64,000 nt of DNA. Source: Fistulifera solaris. Taxonomy: Eukaryota > Bacillariophyta > Bacillariophyceae > Naviculales > Stauroneidaceae. The notes under the pieces are model-generated. The model was not told the DNA's origin, ran no database searches, and saw nothing but the letters and a program-made list of their open reading frames with translations. The DNA lies in NCBI GenBank assembly GCA_030295235.1, contig AP026128.1, forward strand, positions 1 through 64,000, in the 5' to 3' direction. This document shows positions 1 through 10,990 of the stretch, piece after piece; the first letter of the stretch is position 1, and each line of letters begins with the position of its first letter. Position numbers and translations under genes: made by a program.

Positions 1-467
1 CTAACCCTAACCCTAACCCTAACCCTAACCCTAACCCTAACCCTAACCCTCCTAACCCTAACCCTAACCCTAACCCTAACCCTAACCCTAACCCTAACCC
101 TAACCCTAACCCTAACCCTAACCCTAACCCTAACCCTAACCCCAACCCTAACCCTAACCCTAACCCTAACCCTAACCCCAACCCTAACCCCAACCCTAAC
201 CCTAACCCTAACCCTAACCCTAACCCCAACCCTAACCCTAACCCTAACCCTAACCCTAACCCTAACCCTAACCCTAACCCTAACCCTAACCCTAACCCTA
301 ACCCTAACCCTAACCCTAACCCTAACCCTAACCCTAACCCTAACCCTAACCCTAACCCTAACCCTAACCCTAACCCTAACCCTAACCCTAACCCTAACCC
401 TAACCCTAACCCTAACCCTAACCCTAACCCTAACCCTAACCCTAACCCTAACCCTAACCCTAACCCT
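1..467. repeat. Telomeric repeat array (CCCTAA)n
   Basis: About 467 bases of CCCTAA units in the C-rich orientation expected for a left chromosome end. A few degenerate units are visible: one irregular junction near 49-55 and several CCCCAA variants between about 140 and 230. From about 230 to 467 the array looks uniform. The variants lie toward the outer end, which is unusual because the outer, telomerase-made part is normally the most homogeneous; base-calling error could explain this. Confidence 0.97.
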
Positions 468-503
468 ATTTGTGTGCAGATGTGAAATTCATCCACAATA
501 TTA

Positions 504-911
504 TTGCGGCTGGGCGTAATAATTTCACATTCGCGGCGCTTCGCAATTAGTGGCGCTGTTAATGGTTCCGATAGTGCATCGACGCATGTCGTAGCCGAGT
601 ATAGCCGGAATGATACATATTATTTGGTGGGAGAGAACTTTGCTTATGATTATGATGCAGGGCGTGATTTTGTTAGCGAAGCTCAAGTCACTATTGACGG
701 TGTTGTTTGTCAGGATTACTTCATTGAAGATAACTGCGAATTTATTGACTGTCGCAACGCTCCTAATGGAGAGCTGTATGACAATATTCCTAATTATCAA
801 TCCAACCTAAGTCATCCTCTCTATGTCTTTGATAACGAGGACAATACGATTTGCCCCGGTCAAGGCTTTGACCAGTACTACGACGACGATTACTACGACA
901 CGACCGCATGA
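504..911 (+). pseudogene. Subtelomeric gene fragment, acidic Tyr/Asp-rich
   Basis: A 135-codon open frame begins only about 37 bases inside the telomere. It has no ATG: the frame opens after a TGA overlapping an ATG at 480-485. The translation carries four cysteines, a plausible N-glycosylation site (NLS) and a very acidic Tyr/Asp-rich end. A second frame just downstream, to 1005, is Thr/Asp-rich and could continue it after a frame change. The likely reading is the 3' part of an extracellular-type gene whose 5' part was lost at the chromosome end. I do not recognise a family, and a chance open frame is possible. Confidence 0.3.
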
Positions 912-1277
912 CAGCCCCAGCACAACAAATGATGATTCTTTCACAGCGGATGACGACACTCCCACGATGAATGATGATATTCCTCCTCAGGAGGACGCAC
1001 GATAAAGGAACGGCATATAAAGGCGTGTCGTTATTGGGGCAGCTTCTTCTTCCCTCTCCTGAGCACAAGCTACGAAGATGGGACGGATACAACGGATAGC
1101 TTAATTGCCGCTTCTCAATCAATTGAACCTTCCCTTTGTGAACAAGCTTCACCTCAACTAGTTTATTTTAATCAAGCACGTTTATTTCATCTTGTGTGAT
1201 GCGCGAAATCAAACTTTGTTTATCAACTGATGGTGATATTCGTTTCCGCTAAAATGATGCTCCGTGAAGCTTGTCTA

Positions 1278-1750
1278 TCATACATTATGATACGACATGC
1301 ACACTCCGTATCCGTTTCCACCACAAATCATGGACGGATATTGTCGACAATCGCCTCGCCGCGGTCGTTCTCCCATGTAAACACACTCTTGAAAACTCCC
1401 ACATTGGATCGACGACGTGCACGGATAGCACATATCCCCCGCGAGCGGTTTTGCACACATGGGCTTGCTATTCCATTGACGCACGCAGGTGCCACTGAAA
1501 CCGCCACCGACGCACGTGACACTGTTGCGATAGTTGTTGCAATCAAACGCCGTATTCGCGCACGTACATCCCCATTCTGGCGGGGCATTTGCGGGACAAT
1601 TCGGACCGGCGTATCCAGGATATTGATTCCATGTAATGATGCAGAGATCTTTTGATTGTGTCGATCAAAGAGACCTTCGTCAAACAGAGCTTGTATTATT
1701 GTCGTCATTGCGACGAATGTGATTATGAAGTATATTGTTCGAAGCGTCAT
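1278..1750 (-). pseudogene. Secreted Cys-rich protein with a frame break
   Basis: On the minus strand an ATG at 1750 starts a clear signal peptide (MTLRTIYFIITFVAMTTIIQ, then ALFDEG). About 100 bases in, the reading moves to another frame. That frame encodes an extracellular-type region with regularly spaced cysteines (segments such as CTCANTAFDCNN, VTCVGGGFSGTCV and CYPCTSSIQCGSFQEC) and stops at 1278-1280. The join could be a frameshift. A GT...AG stretch of only about 26 nt would also restore frame, but that is far shorter than the other introns here (72-318 nt). Function is unknown; a cell-surface or secreted role is inferred from the signal peptide and Cys pattern. Subtelomeric position fits a fast-evolving family. 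Confidence 0.5.
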
Positions 1751-2208
1751 GGGAATGAAATCGCTGATGCTTTAAAAGCTATTGAGAAATATTAGAGCCT
1801 CGAGTGTTGCGAATGAAATAAGAGAGAAGGGATGAAATAGAGTCAAAAGGAAAGGATAATGTTAACAGCGTCAAAGAATAATCATCGTCGTTTGGTGTCG
1901 TGTTTTTCGCGTCCTTTGTCCTTTTTCTTCGTCGAGAAGGCTTCGAAATTTTAGGAATGCTTTATCAACTGCAAAGTAGTTTGGGAGGCCCAACGGATCG
2001 AATTTTGCATACAGTAAACAGTAACACATGAAACCGGAATGACCTTTACTTTAAGCCTTAACCCTTTATACAGGTTTGAAAGATTCGCAAGCGCTGCGAC
2101 GAAAGCGCAAGCGCAACGACCATGGCGGCAACAAAAGCGAGAATTTCATTCATTGATTTCTTCTTTCTTCTTTTCTTATTATTTCTCAACAGGAGTCATT
2201 TTGTTTCC
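1751..2208. other. Intergenic region upstream of Rab7-like gene
   Basis: No supported gene. A pyrimidine-rich tract ending in CAG (about 2150-2192) just before the Rab start looks like a 3' splice site, so the Rab mRNA may have an intron in its leader. Confidence 0.4.
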
Positions 2209-3055
2209 ATGCAGAGTAATTCTACAAAGAAAACGACTCTCAAAGTCGTCATTTTGGGCGATAGCGGGTACGTTGAAATTGCATGTTTGTGTTTGACGAC
2301 GACGACTCGTCGAGTGTTCGTTCTTTTCGTTCTACATGATTTGTTGTGTTCTATTTCTTCTCTTTCTTCTTTCGTTGTAATAAGTACGCACTTATCTTCC
2401 GCTCCTCTTACAATCCTACTTTTAGCGTCGGAAAAACGTCATTATTGAATCGCTATTCGACCGGAACGTTTACCGGTCAATACAAAGCCACGATTGGGGC
2501 CGATTTTTGACGAAACAAGTCGTTGTGACCGATTGGACGGGACAGCGTCATGTGGTACAATTACAATTATGGGATACAGCCGGACAAGAGCGATTTCAAA
2601 GTTTGGGTGTCGCCTTTTATCGGGGGGCTGATGCGGCCATGTTGGTGTACGACATCACGGATCCGGCCAGTTTTGATCATTTGGAGCACTGGCGTACCGA
2701 GTTTCTGCAACAAATAGGAGTTTCCATTCCAGCCTTACAGGAAGTACCTTTTCCGTTTGTGGTAATCGGCAACAAGAATGACAAACAGAATGAACGCTTA
2801 GTTCCAGCACAACGTGCCGAAGAATGGTGTCTTCGTGTCGGAGGGAATCGACCGCTCTATCGGGTCGAAACATCCGCGAAAACCGCACTGAATGTCGATG
2901 AAGCGTTTGAAGAACTGGCGCGTCTGGCATTGCAATATGGAGATTACAAACGCCGGACGCAACCACAACTCTTTGTGCCACCGAAAGTGCCTCCGATTGA
3001 TTTACGGCATAGTGTCAGTAGTACGGTCAGTGACAAGAACGATAAGTGTTGTTGA
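2209..3055 (+). CDS. RAB7: Rab7-type small GTPase
   Basis: A Ras-superfamily GTPase of late endosome/vacuole traffic. The start at 2209 gives MQSNSTKKTTLKVVILGDSG, matching the usual Rab7 N-terminus; an upstream in-frame ATG at 2122 would add an untypical hydrophobic stretch. One intron (GTACGT...TTTTAG, about 2268-2425) splits the P-loop and restores GDSGVGKTS. Other G boxes follow: YKATIGADF (switch I), WDTAGQERF (G3), NKND (G4) and ETSAK (G5). The C-terminus ends in two cysteines for geranylgeranylation. Just after GADF the frame breaks: a run of five T near 2505 must be six to continue into LTKQVVV, as in Rab7 proteins generally. Because every GTPase motif is intact on both sides, I read this as a likely base-calling error rather than a dead gene. 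Confidence 0.88.
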
Positions 3056-3513
3056 AGCGGATAGAAAGTGAACGACATTGGTGGAAGAACAGATGCTTTG
3101 CGAGACGGGAGTGAAGAGAAAAGAACAAAGAACGAGCTAACACCGTATATGGATCGGAGAAAAGGCAGATTGTCAAAAGGACACAACCTGTATTATCTCG
3201 TTTCTGGATCGTTGGATTGATTTCTTCGTAACGGAGTTCATGAGAATACAAAAGCATGGTCTCTAGCCTTGTAACTAAATCTAATGATGATGCTTTCGTT
3301 GTTCACTGTTTCATTTCGCACGTCGCACTAGACGTTCTAGAGAGAAGTCGTAGCGTTACCGTCACCGACTGACTCCATTTTCGCAGTCACAAAAAAGATT
3401 TTCGACAAAAGCATTTTTCTCGATTTCGATGAAACGCAATAAGCTTCGTTGAAATAACTAGTCTATTGAAACCTTCATTCCTCATTATTATTTCCTCCAA
3501 AGCATGTCTAAGA

Positions 3514-4209
3514 ATGAAACCAAGGCGCCAGAGAAGAGCTGCGATTGTATGGTTATTACTTTTCGCTCAACTATTGAAAGTCTCTGATGCGTTTCTGCGG
3601 CACCCTTTATCCGTCCAAGTCAGTTCGTTTCGTGTTCCGCCCTTCTTTGACACTCTTCATAACGACAAATGCGGAGAGAATAACGAAATGAAGAAGGACA
3701 ATAATGATTCAGAAGAGTCCACCATGCAATCATCATCGTCTGCCCTTTCGCAAGCACTATTGCTGCAAGCGCAACTACAAGCACTTCGACAAGAAATTCA
3801 GCAAGACGTTCAGAAATTACAACAACACAAAGAAGCACTCCTTCAGAAAAAATGCGACAAAGTTGATCAATGGATTGATACTCTGCTAGTCGCAACACAT
3901 GTCAATGAAGACACCCAAATGTTGCATTCGGTCGAAACGGTCGCACAAACGCTCATGGACGAACGATTCAGTCCGGAACAAGTGAATGCCATTTTTGAGC
4001 GCATGACACAAGACGATCCTCTGCAGCGAGTAGAATCGCCACTCGTTGAATTGCTGGTTGATGCGTGTAATTTGGTGGATTGTCTTGAAGAGAAAAATCC
4101 CAACAAGCGATGGAATGGACGGGTGGAAATGAAATTGCGACGAAAAATGTTTGCCATGAAGTGGGGCATTGAACTAGAAGAGGAGAAGGAGCGAAGTTTG
4201 TATGACTAG
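3514..4209 (+). CDS. Plastid-targeted coiled-coil protein, unknown function
   Basis: Start chosen at ATG 3514; the open frame extends upstream only to a TTG. The 232-residue product begins with a basic stretch and hydrophobic core (AAIVWLLLFAQLLKVSDAF) with a Phe at the predicted cleavage site followed by LRHPLSV. This resembles the ASAFAP-type junction used for import into secondary red plastids. Residues of about 85-130 are rich in Gln, Leu and Lys (for example QALRQEIQQDVQKLQQHKEA) and should form a coiled coil. The remainder is helical and charged, with a basic end. I do not recognise the family. Plastid stroma localisation is an inference from the presequence. Confidence 0.7.
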   Translation: MKPRRQRRAAIVWLLLFAQLLKVSDAFLRHPLSVQVSSFRVPPFFDTLHNDKCGENNEMKKDNNDSEESTMQSSSSALSQALLLQAQLQALRQEIQQDVQKLQQHKEALLQKKCDKVDQWIDTLLVATHVNEDTQMLHSVETVAQTLMDERFSPEQVNAIFERMTQDDPLQRVESPLVELLVDACNLVDCLEEKNPNKRWNGRVEMKLRRKMFAMKWGIELEEEKERSLYD

Positions 4210-4757
4210 TAACGGTGCGTTAAATGGACGCGTTTGGGACGACAAGGATCGATTTCAAATACTGTACACAACTAGGCAAGACGTCAATAAAATTGCCAAT
4301 TTTGATTGCTTCTATTCAAACGCGACAACCGCTCCTCATGACGCTTAGCGACATGACAGCCCATGTCTTCTTTTTGTCTTTCACTCGAAATTTAAATCCG
4401 ACGCGCGTTACCTTCGAAAAGCTCATTTGGCTTTTATTGTCGAAAAGACCCAAACTTGATAAACTTGTAGCGAAATATCAATAAAGCCACAAAATTCATT
4501 CACTATTGACCGTTTTGCAATAGCCATCTTACTATCGAAGTCGACTCGATAGTTCGACGACATAATCAGCTTTTTGTATGCGGTTGATTTGAGAATTATT
4601 TCTCATCCGATGAGTATCTTTTCTCGTCAGTCTATACTGTTGTTCGGTTGATCCACTTGACACGGCTCTTTTAATTATATACTGCAAACCGGTCTGATGA
4701 TTTGCAGGTCAAACAACGACGCCTACTCGATTAATGGCGACTGCTCGCCACCTGTTG
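4210..4757. other. Intergenic region between convergent genes
   Basis: Lies between the 3' ends of the coiled-coil protein gene and the minus-strand kinase-like gene. It holds only one short open frame (4224-4484) with no recognisable content. I see no RNA gene or repeat. Confidence 0.4.
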
Positions 4758-6356
4758 CTACCATTTGCTCTGTCTCGCGTAATAATTAACGACCGAAAAG
4801 ATATCCATTCGGTCTTCTGGCAAGGGGCGTATGCACTTTTGCACTACATCATACAATCGCCCTTCAATCAACGATCGATTTTGGTATTTGGGGTCCATCT
4901 TCGGGACCTGGCCATTCAAAATAAGTTTGCGATTCGCTTTTTGGTCCACATTCTCGTAAAATGGGTACAAGCCTGTCAACAAACTAAACACCAATGTCCC
5001 GTAGCCCCACAGATCCACTGTCTCGGTCGCCGTGCCATTTCCCCAATAGGCCTCGGCGGGCCGCAGATCACCATATGGGTAATCAATGTCGTACGGACAG
5101 TATGTACCTGCTGTTTCATTCCAATCCAGGACCATTGCATTATTCACATCACTGAGAACAACATTCCCATTGTCTAGCATAACCCACTGATCTAAAGCAA
5201 TATCGTCGTGACTAATAACCCCTTTGGCATATCCGTGCAATTCAGCCAAGCCTTCGGCCATGCTCAAAGCAAAGCTTAACTTTTGCTCGGGAGTGAATGA
5301 ATTCAACGGATCGGGATGACGGCGCAATTGCTGCGGAGTTGCCCGCCCATCATCTTCTTGCCATTTCAATCGACGTGGAATGACTTGATGCACAAAATCG
5401 TTTCCAGCCTGTAACATGGTCGAAGTCGAGCAGTATCCATAGAAATTAGCAAACGTTGGACGAGTACTGAGGGCTTCCATGAGAACGGCTTCCCGCAAGA
5501 CAGCTCGTTGATTCTTGATATTGATCGGGAAATCTTCATGATAGCGCAAATGTTTCATGACCATTTGTTCCGACTCTGGATAGACAATATTGCGTCTCAC
5601 TTTGGCACCTGATTTCCAGTACTTATTGCGAAAACGATAGGATTCTCGATAATAGCCATGTGCCAAGTATTCCACCAAAAACGGTTGTACATCCTGATCT
5701 GCCGAATATTCCAAAGCCAATTCATGAAAGACATTGCAATTGGGTTTCATAACGAATTGCCATCCGGCGGAACGACAGTCATCTTTGGTGAACTCCTGGT
5801 CCTCATATCCATCGTAGTAGCTGCGCAAATGTTTGTTGTCAATATCGTACAAGAATTGTCGTCGTTGATCATGATATAGGTCGGCATCATCCTTCGCAAT
5901 GTGTCGTTCAAAGTCATCGTATCGTCCAAAGTAACTTTCAAACTCCAGATCATTGTAATCTGGATTTAATAGATGAGGAATCGGCTCTAGTTTGTCGACA
6001 GGTGATCGTCCCGGAGGATACAATTCAATAGGATCGTCGTAAAGAAGAATCATGCGTGCTGTCTGATTGGCTGAATGGGAAGACATCCACGACGACGACG
6101 ATGGGTGATCGAGTCGCCACGACAACCGACGCAGATACGTCCACCAGCAACGTTGATGGACGTGATGCCCATAGACTGTAAACAACGTCCATAAAGATGC
6201 CGATGCCGCCACAATAAGGACACGGACGCGAGTGAATTGAAACGACCGTTGGTGTTGTTTGTGATCGACGAAACTGTTTTCTTTCGAATGCTCATTGTGA
6301 GGAAGCAGTGTCGGCGCTTTGCGACGTCGTACGGATGCCAGCATGGGAGTAGACAT
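4758..6356 (-). CDS. Membrane-anchored protein kinase-like protein (probable pseudokinase)
   Basis: Start chosen at ATG 6356 (MSTPMLASVRRRK), giving 532 residues; the open frame runs upstream only to a GTG. A single hydrophobic segment near residue 45 (VLIVAASASLWTLFTVYG) suggests a type II membrane protein. The C-terminal half has a protein-kinase layout: a beta-3-like VMK, an alpha-C-like stretch with EAVLMEALS, then VISHDDIALDQW where HRDxxxxN is expected, SDVNNA in place of DFG, and an LWGYGTLVFSLLTGLYPF segment matching the DxWSxG/alpha-F region. The HRD Arg, the catalytic-loop Asn and the DFG Gly are absent, so catalysis is doubtful. The middle is acidic and Tyr/Asp-rich. A lumenal glycosylation-type or glycan kinase is an alternative reading. 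Confidence 0.75.
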   Translation of the reverse strand: MSTPMLASVRRRKAPTLLPHNEHSKENSFVDHKQHQRSFQFTRVRVLIVAASASLWTLFTVYGHHVHQRCWWTYLRRLSWRLDHPSSSSWMSSHSANQTARMILLYDDPIELYPPGRSPVDKLEPIPHLLNPDYNDLEFESYFGRYDDFERHIAKDDADLYHDQRRQFLYDIDNKHLRSYYDGYEDQEFTKDDCRSAGWQFVMKPNCNVFHELALEYSADQDVQPFLVEYLAHGYYRESYRFRNKYWKSGAKVRRNIVYPESEQMVMKHLRYHEDFPINIKNQRAVLREAVLMEALSTRPTFANFYGYCSTSTMLQAGNDFVHQVIPRRLKWQEDDGRATPQQLRRHPDPLNSFTPEQKLSFALSMAEGLAELHGYAKGVISHDDIALDQWVMLDNGNVVLSDVNNAMVLDWNETAGTYCPYDIDYPYGDLRPAEAYWGNGTATETVDLWGYGTLVFSLLTGLYPFYENVDQKANRKLILNGQVPKMDPKYQNRSLIEGRLYDVVQKCIRPLPEDRMDIFSVVNYYARQSKW

Positions 6357-6737
6357 TGTGGGTTGGTTATGAATGTGTCGAAAATTGAAATAGCTCAAGA
6401 AACGACGATATTGGTAGGCTAGGAATAGCGACAAAACAATCCAAGGAAAAATGGAGGTGAATAATTGTCGTGAGTGTGAATGAGTGTGAGTGATTGAAAC
6501 ATGCACGAAAGGAGCAATGCCTAAATACGCGTGCACTTACGTACACAATCTCTATAGTAAGGTTCTTACAAAGTGCGTGATGCGTTGAAAATGATGATAT
6601 AACTCTGAAAAGTACAGAATGCGCCTGTCACCGTAAAGTACTACGTATTTCAGAGCTCTTCCTATGTAACGAACAAACGATTCGAATACTTAAAAAGAAA
6701 AGAGCCGTTGGTAAGGATACATTTTCTTGTCTTGCCT
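6357..6737. other. Upstream region of kinase-like gene
   Basis: Holds the 5' flank of the minus-strand kinase-like gene. No gene, repeat or clear promoter element seen. Confidence 0.35.
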
Positions 6738-7205
6738 TCATTTGTCATTTGCCGCGGTCGCGGGTCGCAGCACGCACTTTTTTAGAATGCCGTTCAGTTT
6801 TGGGATGCATGATGTTTCTTCGTCATCGTCTCTGGCTTTTGCGATGACCAAGCGATGACAGAAGGCGCTGTCGTTGTTGCGAACAGATGACACATGTTTG
6901 TTCAGTGATTCTCCGCTTCTTACAGGTTTCAATTCGGCCGCGTTCGCAGTCATAAAATACGTTGTCTTCCCAAACAGACGATCGACGTGATTACGCTCAC
7001 ACGAAATTAGTACCCTCATTCCAGAAGCGTTCGTGGCCGTCCTGGATCCGGAATCGTGGAAGAGAAGTACGGTTCGGATTATAACATCCCTTTCGACTAC
7101 GAGGAATACGGTCAAACAGCTGTCAAATCACCTTGCGAACCGCGATACTGGCAACAAACGCGAATTCCCCGGAGTTTTTCAAACGACGAAGTGCCGTTGG
7201 ATTGA
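6738..7205. other. Unresolved coding-like stretch, strand uncertain
   Basis: The minus strand is open from 7115 to 6738 and contains an ATG near 7020 (MRVLISCERNHVDRLFGKTT). The plus strand also has coding-looking pieces: a frame ending at the TGA at 7203-7205 reads SGIVEEKYGSDYNIPFDYEE and then WQQTRIPRSFSNDEVPLD, preceded by possible AG acceptor sites near 7010-7023. The plus-strand piece looks the more protein-like in composition and would be a terminal exon. I cannot place a start for it, and no family is recognised. Confidence 0.3.
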
Positions 7206-7666
7206 AGTAATACATTGTTGGGCAATATTCGTCGAGATGTGGCGATAATAATCATTCGTCTAAGCCTCTGTGGAAATATTGAATGCTCACAAGTGACTGG
7301 GGTGTTTTGGTGTCCTCATTGTGATCTGTTTACATGATATGGAACTTCTTTTATCAACAATTTACAGAGAACAACAATTCTGGATTAATGGTTTGTGAAA
7401 CACATGAGTCTACAAGCGCAGTAGCAGCGAGTCGTCGGCCTTCTGTCTCGTTCGAACGCCTGGACAATTAAAGTCTCCGACCTCTCCGCAATTCTGGACA
7501 TTCATTGTACCCTTTCCGTGAACTTGGTCCATCCTCGTGCTAGGAAAATGCATCCATTTCGTGGCGAGGAGTAACAAGTTTGCCAAAACATGCTTGGTGA
7601 GGGCTTGTAAAAAGCTCATAAAAACTTGTATACCCTCGACTTCAAAACGAGGAGAGACGAGTGAGA
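7206..7666. other. Intergenic region
   Basis: No supported gene between the unresolved stretch and the first LRR-like gene. One short minus-strand frame (7410-7619) is not distinctive. Confidence 0.35.
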
Positions 7667-9200
7667 ATGAGCCTCGTAAACATAAGTGAAGAAGATCGTC
7701 TTTCCGATTTCAGCGAAAGGCAACTTACCGTGGAGATTCAAGATTTGCAAGACTTGAGCATAATCTTGGAGACGGCAGGGGAAGCGACGGAATGCCTTTT
7801 GTGGTTACCTCAGCGTGAAGCGTTTCTCTCCAATGTTTCACAATTCGGGTCTTCGGTTCACATTCCAGGCTACAGGTGTCCTACCATGGAAATCGAGTGG
7901 TCAGACGAAGGCAGTGAGCGCTTTTCATATTGGCATGTACATGCGATGACAGTTACCTTGGAGCGTCAAATTGTCGCTCACCTCGTCACGCTCCCCGATG
8001 CCAACGGATTCACTAGTCTTTCTGTCACTTCGATGCTCGAAGACGACCAAAAAATCTCTTTCCATGCTCACCCGATCAAATCAAGAAGACCTTCCATTAT
8101 AATATTGATCGAGAATTGCACATTCAAGACTTCGCTCTGGATGAATCTCAAGCGGTTGCACTGGTGGAGCCTGAGTTGCCTTTGCGTATCAAGCTCAGCA
8201 GTTGTCAGTTTATTTCCAAAGATGCGAGCATGGCGGGACATAGCGCTTTCAATCAAGCTTTGCAAAGAAGATCAAGTCTTTGCATTCGCTGTCCTTTGGT
8301 CAAAATCTCCCTTTCCCACAAAGTCAGTTTCGACAACGTCAGCTCATTAAATTTTGGAGGATTGCCGCATCTCTCAAAGTCGTTGAGACTCTTTGTCTGG
8401 AAGACCTAGATGTCACGAAAGAAAACGGATTCGGAGAATTGTCGAGCGTTCCGCTAAAGAGACTAGTCCTAAGCGATTGCACGTTCGGACTCGAAGGGAC
8501 CGGAATTGAGATCATTGCCGAGCTCATTCACTGCGGTTGTCTATCGGAAGGTCTCGTGTGCGATGGCCTTGAATGTGAACTCGGTCCTTCATGGTACATC
8601 TTTGGCTGTGCCATCGCCAACTGTCAACTTTCAGAACTCCGTTTAGAAAATGTGGGCAGCAAAGAGGCGGCCCTATTGACGATGGGCGTCTTCGAGATGG
8701 TGGGACGCAACACCAAGCTCCAGCATCTCTCGGTCGGTGACTATTTCAACTTCTCGCCTGATGTATTTACATGGCTCATGGCAGCCTTATCTAAGCATCC
8801 GTCGTTGCAAGTCTTTCAAGTTGACAATGTCCACGAGGGCATTCCTCAAGATTTACCCGCGACGGCCCTCAAGTCGTTGGCCGAAATGATGCAGCTCAAC
8901 CGTAACATTGACGTCGATGTGCAGCTTTCTCGCTACAAAAGAAAGCTCGATGAGACCAGCTCGATTGAGCGATTGCAGAAGTTCAACCGATTCTCTCGGC
9001 AAGTTGGAAAGCTTGCCAAACTCGAAGATCTTAACGATCGTTTGACGTTGGTCGGTACGTCTGCAGTAGAAACCGGAAGTGATTTCCAAAAACTTTCTCT
9101 TTTAATCGCAGGTCATGTCGATATACTCGTGCCTTCATTCCGGGACGCAGTATATGGCGAGGAGGAAGCTTCGTCTCGAAAACGAGCACGATTAGGTTAG
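7667..9200 (+). CDS. LRR-like protein, family member A (frame changes twice)
   Basis: ATG 7667 starts MSLVNISEEDRLSDFSERQL. The product passes through three frames: 7667 to about 8095, about 8095 to 8270, and about 8270 to 9200. Each change is equivalent to one missing base beside an A-rich run. The reading across frames is continuous in character: leucine-rich segments of the ribonuclease-inhibitor type (for example LKRLVLSDCTFGLEGTGIEI and NTKLQHLSVG) and a C-terminal tail ending in KRARLG. The part around LNRNIDVDVQ...NRFSRQVGK aligns by eye with the equivalent part of the genes at 12471 and 46660, so these are paralogues. LRR-only proteins of this kind act in protein binding; the partner is unknown. 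Whether the gene is intact depends on confirming the two slips. Confidence 0.65.
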
Positions 9201-9499
9201 ACGCGCTTATGCACAGTTATATGCTTAAATGATACATCCCTTTTCGTGGATACGCGTTCAACAAACACCCTGCATACTCTGTATATATTGACGATACTCA
9301 AATCTGCACAGCAGAAACTTTACATAAAACTAGATGCACGTAAAAACCTTTAGACTTCTCACAGCATTCACCTGAGGTGGACTACACTAAGTTCTCTCTG
9401 TCGTTAGTTGCGGAGGACGATATCGAGTCGCCCCATGATAAAGCTACCACCTCACCGTAGAATTAAAACTCAATGATGAGAATAATCATAGTGTATAAG

Positions 9500-10536
9500 T
9501 CACCCCGCCTTTGTTCTTTTCGTAAGAGCTGCAATCTCCTTTCTGATCTCGTCCACAAACGCGGTGAGCGTCTTCTTCGTCTCCGCATCTTTCTCCCCTA
9601 CCAACGCCAGCTGACGCTCTCTCAACTCTTTCTTCAATGCGGAAATTTCCTTGCGAATATCCTCTTCTTGTTGCTTGCTCGTCATTTGAGCGATAGCCTG
9701 AGTAATCTGTCCGACACCCATCATCAATGCATCCAGTTTGTTATTCATATCCCCGTTGCTTGGCATAACAACGGGGGCAGCGATGACAGCAGCGGCAGCT
9801 GGAGCAGTCTCCGCCTTCTTTTCCCGGGACGCCGACCTCTTACCGGCAACTTCGAGGGAGTAGCCGTCTTAGTTGCTTTCCCATCACCACTCTTGTTGCC
9901 CGTCTTTTGTTTCTTTGTCGCTGGCGCTGCTAGACTTTCCGTCAAATTCTCCAGAGCCCCGGGAGGCAGTTTGAGCGGCATGACTACCGGAGGCGTTGTC
10001 ACGACAGCAGATATCGTGTTTTTGACAGCCGACATTCGTTCCTTGAAGTTTTTCTCTTCTTCCAAGACAGAGTAAAGTAATTTGCGACTTTCTCTTTCAA
10101 AATGCTTGACAAACTGCACATCTCGCTCATCCGTCAATTTCAAATGATCCGAGGCCAGGTAATTCAGAAGAAACTCTGCGTCTTGGTTCTTTGTATCCTT
10201 TTCCTTATGCTTCGGATCTCGTCGACGAATCTCTTTCATGATCATCAGTTTGTTGAATTTCAATGAATAACGCTTACGAAACGTTTGCTTATCTTCCAGT
10301 TGCTTCGCTTCCGATTCTGCGTAAGGACTTTTGTTCGTGATATCCCATTCGGGAAACATAGCTTGTACGATCATATAAATGTACGAGACGTGCGTCATGG
10401 AGTTGAGTGATGTCTCCATAAACTTTTGCAACTCTCCTTTCTCGGCTTCTTCTTTCGGAGGCGAATACGAGAGATCCTCGGGATTCAAGGCATCCAATTC
10501 CTCCGTCGACTTTGTATTCTTTCTTTTCCCGGCCAT
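9500..10536 (-). CDS. Unknown-family protein, tandem paralogue 1
   Basis: ATG at 10536 starts MAGKRKNTKSTEELDA. An N-terminal block (NPEDLSYSPPKEEAEKGELQ, then IVQAMFPEWDI, SPYAESEAKQL and MKEIRRRD) is followed by a Ser/Thr/Lys/Ala-rich linker. The end is a heptad-like coiled coil (ALKKELRERQLALVGEKDAE). Near 9860 the reading must change frame by one base (TT to TTT) to pass from the linker into the coiled coil. The adjacent gene at 10991-12079 has the same block order and aligns over the whole length. I do not recognise the family. The basic linker and EIRRRD motif make a nuclear role possible but unproven. Confidence 0.7.
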
Positions 10537-10990
10537 TGTGAAGTGAATTTTAGTGAAAAATGACCTTCTTTTGCTACAATGGCACAACAACAAAAGTTTG
10601 AAAATGCGCTGCAACTGCAACACGATGCGCGATGTTGACGTGCAGCGGCGATGACCGCGTGCTATGTGACCAATGACGAGGAAAACCCTAATAAACCTTG
10701 TCGGAACGGGATGTAACACCTGAAACTACGGAAACATATAATTTCAAAAAATAGCCTAAACCCGGATTTAGCTAGGCTTTGTGACCATGATAGATCATGA
10801 TTCTAGCTCAGGTCAATTTGACTTTTCCATCTCCTTTGAGGCTATAGAGTTATATCTCAGCTGCACGTAGGAATCCAAAAAGTAAAATTATCTTGTTATT
10901 AGTTGCCTGTCATTTCCAACTTCATAATGCAGACCGCCGTCGTGTCGCCCATTAGAGCTGTCATACCCCGTGCAGCGAGCATCCACTTTT

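Noticed and set aside
4224-4484. 86-codon plus-strand frame
   Set aside because: Short, undistinguished, and lies in the 3' flank of the coiled-coil protein gene.
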